Shown here: piece by piece, positions 1 to 8,069 of the stretch
How positions within the stretch are numbered: position 1 is the stretch's first letter
Layout: every line of letters starts with the position of its first letter
Assembly: GCF_014764705.1 (NCBI RefSeq)
Contig: NZ_JACXXG010000033.1
Span: 1 to 43,642, forward strand
Origin: Stutzerimonas kunmingensis
GTDB lineage: Bacteria; Pseudomonadota; Gammaproteobacteria; Pseudomonadales; Pseudomonadaceae
Direction of reading: 5' to 3'
DNA: 43,642 bases
Position numbers and translations under genes: made by a program
Notes under the pieces: model-generated
Told to the model about the DNA's origin: nothing
Databases searched by the model: none
Seen by the model: only the letters and a program-made list of their open reading frames with translations

Positions 1-116
1 GGTGCTCTGACCCACTTGCGAATCGTGTTGCGCGCCAACCCGGTGCGCTTGGCTATCTCATGCAGCGACAGCTTGTCGCGGAAATACATCCGGCGGATTT
101 TGCCCATCATTTCCAT
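1..116 (-). CDS. istA: IS21-family transposase IstA, N-terminal part (cut by window edge)
   Basis: Reading leftwards from an ATG at 116, the peptide begins MEMMGKIRRMYFRDKLSLHE and continues as a helix-turn-helix (IAKRTGLARNTIRKWVRAP). This is the usual N-terminal DNA-binding segment of IS21-family IstA, the DDE transposase that acts with the IstB ATPase. About 38 codons are visible; the DDE core and istB lie outside the window. The paired terminal repeats just upstream (171-217) support the family. Only the subfamily is uncertain. Confidence 0.75.
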   Translation of the reverse strand, partial: MEMMGKIRRMYFRDKLSLHEIAKRTGLARNTIRKWVRA

Positions 117-170
117 ACTGATCACCCCGTGTTCTCCTGCTCAAAAATTGAGCAGAAGCAGTTGAACACC

Positions 171-217
171 TGGGTCAGTTTTCAGTCGGCAGAACAGCCT
201 CTACTGGGTCAGTTTTC
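171..217. repeat. IS21-type multiple terminal repeats
   Basis: The 13-mer TGGGTCAGTTTTC occurs as two direct copies at 171-183 and 205-217, 34 bases apart. Repeated transposase-binding sites inside the ends are typical of the IS21 family. They mark the istA-proximal end, so the element border should lie just to the right of 217. A small inverted repeat (GCTCAA/TTGAGC) sits at 139-153, between the repeats and istA. Confidence 0.65.
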
Positions 218-252
218 GGTCAGCGGCAACAGTCCTGCGGGCTGCAATGACT

Positions 253-1848
253 TCAGCGGCTTGCGAAGCTATTCAGCCAAGAATCTAGCTCTTCGGTGCG
301 CTTGTAAAGAACGCCCGCAATGGCGGCCTCGAAACAGGATTCAGTGAGGCTTGCCAATGGCCGACGAGCAGGAACCCCCGACATCTTCGACCACCGTTTT
401 ATTGAGATATGGCTACTGAGCAGTCGACTGATCTCGCCACCCTGGAAACAAAGTTCACGTTTCCAGCCCAGTGGCTTGATCAGCCCGAGGGAGCAAGCCG
501 TAGTGATTTCTTGCTTGTTCATCCCTGTGATGGCGATGGTTTCAAGTAGCGTGCAGTGAGCAGCCTCCAGCGAAGCGAGATGCTTCGCCATCCAGGCCAA
601 CAGACTGTCAACACCCACAAAGGCACCATCAAGCAAAGCTTTCCGATCTGAATTGGGTCGGAATGGAATTTCTTTTAACAGGATGCCGGCCAGTACATGC
701 CCCATATGGCCGCCATGCGCTGATGCGATTCGCGCAGCATGCACCATATCGATGACCTGGCCAGAAACGACTGTCTCCAGCTGCTCAACCTGTTTGGCCA
801 ATGTAACTAGATCAAAACGGGTATCCCGTATAGACCTGTGGCCGCTGAGTCCCCGGAGTGCAGATGACTCAATTAAAGGCAGTATCTCGGTTGGCTGGCA
901 CCCCAGGACTTGTGACAGCAACCGATGATCAACTAGCGCCAATGATGTTGCGTTCTCCGCAGCTGACTCCTTGACCGACTGCCTCCCCGAAAGCCAATTC
1001 AAATCCCGAAAAGGCCAGGGCAGCGCCAGTTTTTCTACCAGCGCATAAATCGGCAGGTAAACGGCGAATGCGCCAATTACAGCTGTGGGAGATCTATGTA
1101 CTCGACAAGTTTCGGCCCATGACTGCATCGCCGTTGACTCATTGAGCAGGGTGTATGCCTGATCCAGAAGCTGAGGCCAAGGCGCGATTTCAGTGGGTGG
1201 CCTCTCACGAGCAGACAGATCAGTGCTCAACGGTACAAGGATGCATTGAAGGGCTAGTAGCAGATCCCGAATGAAATGGTTGAGCACATTCGAGTCGGAT
1301 AAACGTGAACGAAGGTCTGAAGCATACGCCGGCAGCTGTACTGGCCTAGTAGAGGCTTTGAGGTCAGCCTTGCACGAAGGGCAACGGCATTCGAAAAGCT
1401 CTTCCGACCACTCAAACTGGTCATTGCAGTGCGGGCAAGCATGAATCAATTCATGACGATGCTCATAGCAATGCGTGAATGGCAACTGACCAAAATATGC
1501 TGGCATCCGTTTTTTCTTCCGAAGGCATGCCGTACAGATTCGGGGAACTCGCAGCTCAAGGTTTCGGTAAATTCGCGAGGAGTCATGTGCTGTAACTTTG
1601 GCGAGAATCTCATCTCGAACGACATAGCAACTCAGCTCTGCCGGACTCAGACCTAACCATCCTGCCAACGCAGCCTGGGTATCAGGCGATTGATGGTTTT
1701 GTGCTTTGCTGCCACCAATTCTCAGGGTAGAAAACAGCTCCTTTACAGAACTGCGCCCATTAGCCACAGCCAAGCGCAGTAGATAAGCGGAAAAATGCTC
1801 ACCGGGTTCGGGGCGAAGGCGTACCGGCAGAAGTCGCAGCTTAGACAT
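253..1848 (-). CDS. tniQ: TniQ/TnsD-family transposition target-selection protein
   Basis: This 531-residue protein starts with the TniQ signature region (LLPVRLRPEPGEHFSAYLLR). It continues with a cysteine/histidine cluster at roughly residues 105-165 (CTACL, HCYEH, CPHC, CPSC), as in TniQ/TnsD zinc-binding segments. TniQ/TnsD proteins recognise the target site and recruit the AAA+ ATPase. The length is close to Tn7 TnsD (about 508) and longer than Tn5053-type TniQ (about 405), so a sequence-specific attachment-site reader is likely. Its ATG overlaps the end of tniB by 8 bases, and it is last in the operon. The target site is unknown. Confidence 0.85.
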   Translation of the reverse strand: MSKLRLLPVRLRPEPGEHFSAYLLRLAVANGRSSVKELFSTLRIGGSKAQNHQSPDTQAALAGWLGLSPAELSCYVVRDEILAKVTAHDSSRIYRNLELRVPRICTACLRKKKRMPAYFGQLPFTHCYEHRHELIHACPHCNDQFEWSEELFECRCPSCKADLKASTRPVQLPAYASDLRSRLSDSNVLNHFIRDLLLALQCILVPLSTDLSARERPPTEIAPWPQLLDQAYTLLNESTAMQSWAETCRVHRSPTAVIGAFAVYLPIYALVEKLALPWPFRDLNWLSGRQSVKESAAENATSLALVDHRLLSQVLGCQPTEILPLIESSALRGLSGHRSIRDTRFDLVTLAKQVEQLETVVSGQVIDMVHAARIASAHGGHMGHVLAGILLKEIPFRPNSDRKALLDGAFVGVDSLLAWMAKHLASLEAAHCTLLETIAITGMNKQEITTACSLGLIKPLGWKRELCFQGGEISRLLSSHISIKRWSKMSGVPARRPLASLTESCFEAAIAGVLYKRTEELDSWLNSFASR

Positions 1849-2767
1849 TTGCCCGCAACGCCAGGGCCCGTTCGACTTGAGGCAGGGACATCTTGAAAGG
1901 ATTTTCTATCAAATCTGCGTAACTGCTGACGTCGAATGCCTCCGACAAATGAGTCATGCAGATCTGCTGATTCCCGTCAGTGCTTTCAAGCGCATGCTCA
2001 AGCACGTTCGCAATGAATCCATGGAGCCCGTTACTGGCGAGATAGAACCGTTTCAGCATCTCGTCACTGCTCAGGTTGATGCATGGAACGCCAATGGTTT
2101 TCTGATATACAGCCATGAGATTCTTCCATGCATTTGATCCTAGAGCAGGAGGCTTAAGCTGGACAGAAGCGTTAAACCTACGAATCAGCTGATCTTCACT
2201 GTGCTTACCTTTGACTGTGTCAGTCAAAATTCGATTCCCATGGGGAAGTCCGGCAAGGACAAAAGGAATTAGGCTTCGATCCATGATGCTTTTGATCATG
2301 TCAGCAGCTTCTTGCGTCCGCCGGTGGGTGTGCTCGGGGAGCACATGTTGAATTTCATCGATGATGATTAGCTGAACACCCAGTGATTTTGTCAGGCCGT
2401 AAAGGCGACTCAATAGTGACCTGGCCGTACCTTTCTGAGGCTCGGGATCGCCGCAAGCCTCAAGCAATCCGCTGAGAATGTCGTTTACAGTAACTCGGGA
2501 CGGCAGTGATATGTAGAGGATTGGACGCAGGGTTCTGTCTTCCAACTCAGCATCTGGAAAGGCCTTGCGATATAAGTGAAGCAAAGTCGATTTGCCAGCT
2601 CCGCTGGCTCCAAGCAGCATCATGCTTTTTGGCTTCAGGCCGGCAGTTTTATGGCACCGACTAATCGCTTGATACGCTAGGTCGAACTGCTGATTTCGAA
2701 TTGTTAGCTGCAAGAATGCTTCCGTGTGCGGCTTTCGGCGTGGAGCATTACTCGATGGTGATTGCAT
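1841..2767 (-). CDS. tniB: TniB/TnsC AAA+ transposition ATPase
   Basis: AAA+ ATPase of about 308 residues. Walker A is GASGAGKS at residues 53-60; Walker B is LIIIDE at 133-138 followed by QH. It belongs to the TniB/TnsC family, which links target recognition by TniQ/TnsD to the TnsA+TnsB transposase. I chose the ATG at 2767 (MQSPSSNAP); in-frame ATGs at 2776 and further upstream to 2803 are possible and would lie even deeper inside tniA. The start overlaps the tniA stop by about 20 bases, which suggests translational coupling. Confidence 0.85.
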   Translation of the reverse strand: MQSPSSNAPRRKPHTEAFLQLTIRNQQFDLAYQAISRCHKTAGLKPKSMMLLGASGAGKSTLLHLYRKAFPDAELEDRTLRPILYISLPSRVTVNDILSGLLEACGDPEPQKGTARSLLSRLYGLTKSLGVQLIIIDEIQHVLPEHTHRRTQEAADMIKSIMDRSLIPFVLAGLPHGNRILTDTVKGKHSEDQLIRRFNASVQLKPPALGSNAWKNLMAVYQKTIGVPCINLSSDEMLKRFYLASNGLHGFIANVLEHALESTDGNQQICMTHLSEAFDVSSYADLIENPFKMSLPQVERALALRANV

Positions 2768-4607
2768 AGTCGTCATCCTCATCAATAATCGGTGAAACAG
2801 CACAAATGCTGTCTGCTGAGTATTCTTCGACGGGTGACTTCAGCAGTGTTTCAAGGTCGATAGGTGTCCCCGCTGAGTTAAGCGGTATGTCTGGCCCTTT
2901 ACGGCGTGGCTTTTCAGGATCGCTATAACCCTCACGGATACCATCATCCCATGTGGGCGATTCATCCTTCGTCGTGCGATAAACTCGCCCCACGCGAAGT
3001 TCTGAAAATGAAAGCCCCGAGGTCTTGCCCCCTAGAATATTTGGAACCTCTAGAATCCGATTTGTAAAAGGGTCTACAACGCTAATGGCACTGGCATCGA
3101 GCGGGTCGCGGTATGCAATCACCTTGACTTCATCTTTTTTATGCGGTTTTTGGTTTCGTTGTGATCGATGATAAATTGCTTGAAGCTCGTCACTATTGAA
3201 AACCTGATAGTCACAGGTAATTCCCTTCACATGAGCAAGGTTATGCTCTTCGCGTAGCCCGCGCAGCAAGTTGTCATGCCCAATCTCATCAACCATTACC
3301 GGCGGATATTTTGTGGCGCTTTCACGCCAAACTTCGGCAGGGGTTCGGCCATTCAATCCAGAGTGCGGCTGATTGTGGTACTTGATAATGAACTCACTGA
3401 ACAACTTCCTGAATTCAGAAAATGTGTGCTTCGCAGAGGACTTTATGCTGGAGTCAGACTTATATCTGTTATCCGGCTTCCCCAGATAGCCTTTTAGCCC
3501 CTGAAATAGGCCTGTACGGGTCGTGCCAATGAATCGTTCCACGATGGGTTTGCCCCAACCCATTTTGGTGCCAGTGCAATCAACTTCGACTTTCAAGTTG
3601 TCAAAAAATCGCATGGTGTCAGCAGAGATATATGCAGCTCCTTGGTCTACGACCACCCGCGCGGGTATTCCGCAATATGGATATAGCGGGTCATTCTTTC
3701 GTGAAATAGCATATCGAAGCGTATGGATTACACAGGCAGATGTCTCTCGCGGCTTGCCAACGTGAATGGCGTAACCCAGCACGACGCGCGAGTAGGCATC
3801 AACGACAAAGTAGATGCTAGGCTTTCCTATAAATTTGCCGAATTTGTTTTTTAGCCCTACATTAAAATGTGCCGTATCAAGCTCTGCACGTTGCAGAATT
3901 CTTTCGATTTCAATTTTAGAGTTGGTAGATCTAGCCTCATGCCTGGCTGCACTTTTCCCGTACCGGCACGCAATCACGCTGATGCGATCAAGCGCGCGAA
4001 TACGGCGTTCAAGGGTTGAGAGAGATGGGCAAGGTGCAATGTATCCTCTGGCAGCGTATTTTGCGGAAAAAATCAAATATACGCGATGCATCGAAGGTTT
4101 CTCTTCGGTGAGATATTCCTTTTTTATGACCATGTCCATTAGGTCAAATACTTCATTAGCGATAGACGGGTTCCGGACTCTCTTACCACCAAAAAGGACT
4201 TCAGCCATGTTCTCGCTGGCAGCAATCCATTTCTTGTAAATTCTATGCAGATTGGAAATACTCGGTGGAGTGCTATCCGAGATAAGATATGAGATGCGAG
4301 CTATGACGAGTTCCCGGACGCCTTTTGCACAGGGCTTTGCCTCAAGTTTCAGCGCACTGCAATAAGCAGTCATGCGTGCAATTTCTTCATCCTGCTCTGT
4401 GCTGGTCTTTATGTAGCACGGATTGTAAGAAGGAGTCCTGAACAAATGAAGCTTCCCATCTGATCGTGCACGCTCCAGTTCCTCTGGAGTGAAGCTCTCC
4501 ACCTTTCCATCTTTAAATTTTATTACGGCAAGATCGCCATCAAAGAGGCGAAGATTGCCGGTTCGCCCCTCATAGGAAAGCAAACAATCCACATATAGAT
4601 TTTGCAT
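2748..4607 (-). CDS. tniA: TniA/TnsB-type DDE transposase
   Basis: 619 residues with a retroviral-integrase-fold catalytic core. The likely triad is D244 (in AELDTAH), D321 (in VVVDQGAAY) and E357 (in KPIVERFIGT), giving the usual 35-residue D-E spacing. N-terminal helical DNA-binding regions (about 70-220) and a C-terminal beta-rich tail follow the TnsB/TniA/MuA plan. It binds the transposon ends and joins 3' ends to the target. The ATG lies 2 bases after the tnsA stop with AAGG upstream, so the genes are co-translated. It pairs with TnsA, pointing to a cut-and-paste Tn7-like pathway rather than the replicative Tn5053 route. Confidence 0.88.
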   Translation of the reverse strand: MQNLYVDCLLSYEGRTGNLRLFDGDLAVIKFKDGKVESFTPEELERARSDGKLHLFRTPSYNPCYIKTSTEQDEEIARMTAYCSALKLEAKPCAKGVRELVIARISYLISDSTPPSISNLHRIYKKWIAASENMAEVLFGGKRVRNPSIANEVFDLMDMVIKKEYLTEEKPSMHRVYLIFSAKYAARGYIAPCPSLSTLERRIRALDRISVIACRYGKSAARHEARSTNSKIEIERILQRAELDTAHFNVGLKNKFGKFIGKPSIYFVVDAYSRVVLGYAIHVGKPRETSACVIHTLRYAISRKNDPLYPYCGIPARVVVDQGAAYISADTMRFFDNLKVEVDCTGTKMGWGKPIVERFIGTTRTGLFQGLKGYLGKPDNRYKSDSSIKSSAKHTFSEFRKLFSEFIIKYHNQPHSGLNGRTPAEVWRESATKYPPVMVDEIGHDNLLRGLREEHNLAHVKGITCDYQVFNSDELQAIYHRSQRNQKPHKKDEVKVIAYRDPLDASAISVVDPFTNRILEVPNILGGKTSGLSFSELRVGRVYRTTKDESPTWDDGIREGYSDPEKPRRKGPDIPLNSAGTPIDLETLLKSPVEEYSADSICAVSPIIDEDDDYAITIE

Positions 4608-4609
4608 GG

Positions 4610-5251
4610 CTACACCTTGATAAGGGCTGTTTGCTCGGTCAGGCGTATAGAAAAATCGAACCGAAATTCGCCATGAGCCAAAAGTGCGAATGGTGTCGTA
4701 TCAGGAAATCCCAGACGCCTTAGATATTCTTTTAGCTCCGAGAAACAAATGTCTTGTGGCATTCCTTTCTTTATTTTTGCCACTTCAGGCCGATTGATAA
4801 AGACTCTCTTGTAAGGATAAAGCATATTCATGTTGAAAATTGAATCGCCCAACCGGATGTCTTCATCTGTGACAATCTCTAGGCCTGCACCACAAGCATC
4901 ATTTATGTGTCGACGAATCCACGCCATTTTTTCTTGCAAGGCATCGTCGACGCGTTTAGCCATTTTAATCTCGCGGAACTGATAGCCACGGTCATCACTA
5001 AACTTGGCGAGTTGGTCTGGAGTGTATCTCGCAGGTTTTCCGTTAATTGCGGTATAGGCAAATGAAACGGGTTGCGCCTTGTAGGACTCAACCGCCTCAT
5101 CAAACTCTAGGGTCAGTAGGGCATCCCTCTCCAGCAAGCTTTCACACCAGAACCTGGCCTGGTTCTTCACCGAGTAGAAATGCCGGATCGGCTTAGACCA
5201 GACACCCTTAGGTTTTTGCTTTGGTTTCAACTGCGCCACCACATGAATCAA
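4610..5251 (-). CDS. tnsA: TnsA-like transposon endonuclease
   Basis: 213 residues with the TnsA PD-(D/E)xK nuclease layout: ESLLERDALLTLEFD (E37), YTPD (D79) and REIK (E94, K96). TnsA cuts the 5' ends of the transposon so that, together with TnsB, the element is fully excised. Length is near the family's (Tn7 TnsA 273). The best start is a TTG at 5251; GTG codons at 5242 and 5239 are alternatives. No Shine-Dalgarno lies before the TTG, and the predicted promoter would start transcription only about 7 bases upstream, so the message may be nearly leaderless. First gene of the tns operon. Confidence 0.82.
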   Translation of the reverse strand: MIHVVAQLKPKQKPKGVWSKPIRHFYSVKNQARFWCESLLERDALLTLEFDEAVESYKAQPVSFAYTAINGKPARYTPDQLAKFSDDRGYQFREIKMAKRVDDALQEKMAWIRRHINDACGAGLEIVTDEDIRLGDSIFNMNMLYPYKRVFINRPEVAKIKKGMPQDICFSELKEYLRRLGFPDTTPFALLAHGEFRFDFSIRLTEQTALIKV

Positions 5252-5253
5252 CG

Positions 5254-5312
5254 CGATGATGCTAATGCTATGGAATCTCGGATGCCTGTCAAGAGGAAAA
5301 ATAGCATCATCG
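5254..5312. promoter_or_regulatory. Inverted-repeat operator pair in the divergent tnsA / hsdS-like promoter region
   Basis: An 11-base perfect inverted repeat, CGATGATGCTA (5254-5264) and TAGCATCATCG (5302-5312), is separated by 37 bases. It extends to 14 of 15 matches when flanking bases are included. One arm lies directly downstream of the predicted tnsA -10; the other lies directly upstream of the predicted -35 of the rightward operon. This geometry fits one regulator controlling both directions, or a transposase-binding pair near an element end. The sequence does not decide between these. Confidence 0.5.
5265..5292 (-). promoter_or_regulatory. Predicted tnsA promoter
   Basis: On the minus strand TTGACA (5292-5287) and TAGCAT (5270-5265) are spaced by 16 bases. 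The -35 is a perfect sigma-70 match and the -10 matches at 4 of 6. Transcription would begin near 5258, only a few bases before the TTG start codon. Confidence 0.5.
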
Positions 5313-5314
5313 TG

Positions 5315-5343
5315 TTGATGTTGTTATGCCTGGCAGCTAGGAT
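5315..5343 (+). promoter_or_regulatory. Predicted promoter of the HsdS/HsdM-like operon
   Basis: TTGATG (5315-5320) and TAGGAT (5338-5343) are 17 bases apart. Each matches the sigma-70 consensus at about 4 of 6. It lies next to the right arm of the inverted repeat and about 30 bases before the gene start, which has a good ribosome site (AAGGAAGCGAG) in front of the ATG. Confidence 0.45.
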
Positions 5344-5370
5344 GAGTGATACGCACAAGAAGGAAGCGAG

Positions 5371-5952
5371 ATGGTGACCCTCTCAGAAATCGCTGAAATC
5401 CGCGCAGGGCATGCGTTCCGCGGCGCTATCACGCCTGACTTTGAAGCGCACAGCCGGGTGATCCAGATCCGCGATGCTGATCAACAGAGTGGGGTGGATT
5501 GGGCAGGTTTGGAGCGCTGTACCATCACCGCTCGCAAAGAGCCGGACTGGTTACAAGCTGGAGACATCCTTTTCCAAGCACGTGGGCGCAAGAATTTCGC
5601 TGTGTGTCTGACTGAGGTGCCTTTCAGCAAGGTTGTCTGCACGCAACACTTCTTCGTTATCCGTGTACGTGACGAGCGGTTCAGTCCTGCTTTCATCGCA
5701 TGGCAACTGAACCAGGTATGTGCTCAGCGTCACTTCGACCTGAACACACCAAACGTCAACACCCGGCACATCACGTTGCCGACCCTGAGTGCAACCCCTG
5801 TCGTGTTCGCTGAACGAGCAGTGCAGCAAGAGCTTCATCACCTGGTCACGCTCGCTAGAAGAGAGCAGCTTCTGTTCGAGTCTCTAATGAAAACCAGGCA
5901 GCAACAAATGGCGGCGGTCGCCAGTCAAGTCCTCGGGAAGGGAACGGTATGA
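5371..5952 (+). CDS. HsdS-like single target-recognition-domain protein
   Basis: 193 residues that look like one half of a type I restriction specificity subunit. It opens with the HsdS-type segment VTLSEIAEIRAGHAFRG, has one target-recognition domain with the pattern LQAGDILFQARG, then THFF/QHFFVIRV-type strands. It ends in a helical conserved region (about 145-185; ERAVQQELHHLVTLARREQL) that would form the dimerising coiled coil. Canonical HsdS has two TRDs (about 400 residues), so this one would act as a homodimer on a palindromic site or as a partner of the next gene. Its stop overlaps the next start (ATGA). No HsdR lies nearby. Confidence 0.7.
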   Translation: MVTLSEIAEIRAGHAFRGAITPDFEAHSRVIQIRDADQQSGVDWAGLERCTITARKEPDWLQAGDILFQARGRKNFAVCLTEVPFSKVVCTQHFFVIRVRDERFSPAFIAWQLNQVCAQRHFDLNTPNVNTRHITLPTLSATPVVFAERAVQQELHHLVTLARREQLLFESLMKTRQQQMAAVASQVLGKGTV

Positions 5953-7262
5953 GCAGGGTAGATCTCCTGGAGTCAATCACGGCCAGTCCGGACTACAGGA
6001 CGCTTACAACGCACCTATTCCTTCTGATCTTGTGGAGTCCGAATGACCACGACTCGTCTGATGAGGAAGTGCCGGAATCCTTTGAAGAAGAATTCTTTTA
6101 CCGTGCTGCTTGGCTAGTCGGCGAGACCTCGCCTTTGCTTGCCAATGCACTCCGCAAAAAGCTTGATATCTACAAGCTGGAGGCAGGCTCGCTAGCCGCT
6201 CACCATGAGTATTTCCGTGCGATTGCACACGGATTAGCTAAGGATGACTCGGTAAGACCAATGCTGCTGGAGATGCTCCTTCAATCGCTTGAAGCTGATG
6301 GCTCTTATGAAGGGACAAGGCCTTGCCCTGAGGAGCTAATCCAAGTGATCGCTGGCATAAGCCAGCAGTCTGGTGGGCGCTCTTACTACGACCCCCTCAG
6401 CGCGAATGGACGACTGCTTGCCGAACTCGTTTCCAACTCAAGCTCATCAGCTTGGGGGCTGGGCCAATCCTCTGCTGACGAAGATATCCTGCATGGGCTG
6501 CTACGCGCTTTCTTCCAGCACGATTCTCTGACATTCGAAAAGGCAGATGCCCTGAAGTCACCACCCAATGACGGAGTGGGGCTTCAATCTTTTGATGTGG
6601 TGGTTTCAGACCTGTCAGAAAGTGCTGACGTCTGGGCTACAGAGCTCGGTGCCGGAGATCCATTCGGGCGATTCAAATACGGTATTGCCCCGAAAGGGAA
6701 AGGGGAGTGGCCGCTCATACAGCACATGCTTGCGTGCATGCGGAAAGACCAAGGGGTGGCAATCGCTGTAGTGGATCTAGCGGCCCTGCTAAGGGCGGGC
6801 AAGGAAGCTGAAATCAGACGAGCGATCATGCAGAACAATTTGCTCGACGCTGTAGTCTATCTTCCGGCAAAGCTTTATCGCAGTGATGCGCGCTCGCTTG
6901 CGATTTTGGTCTTCAAGTCTTCGCGTCAAAGCAGTTCGGTGCTGCTCATAGATGCGAGCAAGCAGTACACATCTGAAAAGAGCCTCAACACGCTCACGGC
7001 TGAGGGTATTCAGCAGATTCAGAAACATTATTCCCGTCGTGAACCTGTTGAAGGTAATGCTGTTCTTCTGTCCATAGCTGATCTTGAAGCCACTGGCTTC
7101 GCGCTGAACCCAGGGCGATATTTCTCCGCCCGTGCTGATGAAGGACTGCATGATCTCGACGCCCTTAGCCGTGAGCATGAGTACCTCAAGCTTGAGCTTT
7201 GGCAGGTGGGGGGACAGATTGACGAATTGCTCAGTAGGCTAGCTGAGAAGGTCGCCCCATGA
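5949..7262 (+). CDS. HsdM-like protein with degraded methyltransferase motifs
   Basis: 437 residues following the HsdM plan: a helical N-terminal domain, a Rossmann-like core, and a C-terminal stretch (LEATGFALNPGRYF) like the HsdM tail. The key motifs are altered. Motif I, normally DPxCGxGG, is DPLSANGRL at 148-156. Motif IV, normally NPPF/Y, is replaced by SDLS at 220-223 after FDVVV. These changes predict loss of AdoMet binding and of N6-adenine methylation, so the protein probably keeps only a structural or DNA-binding role with the HsdS-like neighbour. Starts overlap at both ends by 4 bases, so expression is coupled. A divergent but active enzyme cannot be fully excluded. Confidence 0.7.
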   Translation: MSRVDLLESITASPDYRTLTTHLFLLILWSPNDHDSSDEEVPESFEEEFFYRAAWLVGETSPLLANALRKKLDIYKLEAGSLAAHHEYFRAIAHGLAKDDSVRPMLLEMLLQSLEADGSYEGTRPCPEELIQVIAGISQQSGGRSYYDPLSANGRLLAELVSNSSSSAWGLGQSSADEDILHGLLRAFFQHDSLTFEKADALKSPPNDGVGLQSFDVVVSDLSESADVWATELGAGDPFGRFKYGIAPKGKGEWPLIQHMLACMRKDQGVAIAVVDLAALLRAGKEAEIRRAIMQNNLLDAVVYLPAKLYRSDARSLAILVFKSSRQSSSVLLIDASKQYTSEKSLNTLTAEGIQQIQKHYSRREPVEGNAVLLSIADLEATGFALNPGRYFSARADEGLHDLDALSREHEYLKLELWQVGGQIDELLSRLAEKVAP

Positions 7263-7594
7263 AAAACCAGCGCAAGATGGCCTTGCTGGCCGCTGCGATG
7301 ATTGAAGACTATCCGGACGTGGTCTCTGGTTACGTCGTTGACGCACGGATCGAGTCCCTCCATCTGATGGGCAATGTGTTCAAGGCATTCGGCTATCGGA
7401 ATGGCGAATCTCTGGTCAGCACAGAAATTATGCAGATCATGCTCTTTTCGCCAGATCGTTGGATGCTCAAAACTCGTGATGATGAGTTCTTCGTCATCGC
7501 ATCCTTTGCACGCGGTGGTCGTCAGTCTATAGAAAACCTTGCTGAAAAATTTGAGGCAGCTCGGCTATCCCATTCGTTATGGCATGTTCATTAA
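7259..7594 (+). CDS. Small hypothetical protein in the HsdS/HsdM-like operon
   Basis: 111 residues, no family recognised. No signal peptide or membrane segment is visible; the sequence is mixed alpha/beta, with an internal stretch (IMLFSPDRWMLKTRDDEFFV) that could be a beta-hairpin. It overlaps the hsdM-like stop by 4 bases and the next gene by up to 16 bases. This shows one transcriptional unit and a probable joint function. Not an HsdR, McrB or toxin type I know. Confidence 0.6.
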   Translation: MKNQRKMALLAAAMIEDYPDVVSGYVVDARIESLHLMGNVFKAFGYRNGESLVSTEIMQIMLFSPDRWMLKTRDDEFFVIASFARGGRQSIENLAEKFEAARLSHSLWHVH

Positions 7595-8007
7595 GTGAAA
7601 CGACTATGAGCGAGCTCGATTCATTGTCGAACCTGTTCAACGGGGACGGAGAGGTCATGACAGGTTCCCCAATGACCGACGAGCAGGCGCTCAATTTCAT
7701 GCGCGACCTACGCCTGAACACCGAGTACTGCTTGGTCAGAGATTGGGTCTGGATTGACCTCATTGTCACGCCACTTCAGTTGGCAGAGCTTGAGAAAACA
7801 AGTCGAAAACCTGTGATCATCTTTGCGCATAAGGTCATCTACGACTCACAAAGGCGCTGGGACGTAGGCGACCTTGTGCGAACATCGCCGCTGCAAGAGT
7901 TCCGTGACGGCTGCCTGTTCCAGACGCTCAACTCAGTTTATGTGCTGCTCGGGGACGGTCAGAAAAAGCAGGCCGCACTGGAGACGGTTGGGCGAATAGT
8001 GTTCTGA
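7579..8007 (+). CDS. Small cytoplasmic protein, possibly DUF6957-like
   Basis: Up to 142 residues. The start is either ATG 7579 or ATG 7606 (MSELDSLSN); the latter has a weak AAGTGA in front. The middle, RDWVWIDLIVTPLQLAEL followed by IFAHKVIYDSQRRWDVGDLV and later GCLFQTLNSVYVLLGDG, resembles small Pseudomonas island proteins I remember as DUF6957. This assignment comes from memory and is weak. No catalytic motif is evident. Last gene of the operon. Confidence 0.55.
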   Translation: MACSLSETTMSELDSLSNLFNGDGEVMTGSPMTDEQALNFMRDLRLNTEYCLVRDWVWIDLIVTPLQLAELEKTSRKPVIIFAHKVIYDSQRRWDVGDLVRTSPLQEFRDGCLFQTLNSVYVLLGDGQKKQAALETVGRIVF

Positions 8008-8069
8008 ATACCAGCCAACAGTCTCCAATCCAGGTAACGCCTGATAGCCTCAGGATACGTCGTGATTTT

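Larger units (their letters stand above)
253..8007. mobile_element. Tn7-like transposition module with divergent HsdM/HsdS-like cargo operon
   Basis: Four minus-strand genes in the order tnsA, tnsB (tniA), tnsC (tniB), tniQ/tnsD form a complete Tn7-like core: an endonuclease, a DDE transposase, an AAA+ regulator and a target-selection protein. The divergent operon at 5371-8007 is probably carried by the element, but this is inference because I could not identify transposon ends by eye. Either the ends are unlike ones I know, or the right end lies in the 5252-5370 intergene and the hsd-like genes are flanking DNA. No tnsE-like gene was seen. Confidence 0.55.

Noticed and set aside
5371..7262. 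A functional type I restriction-modification system
   Set aside because: No HsdR, only one TRD, and the methyltransferase motifs I and IV are degraded.
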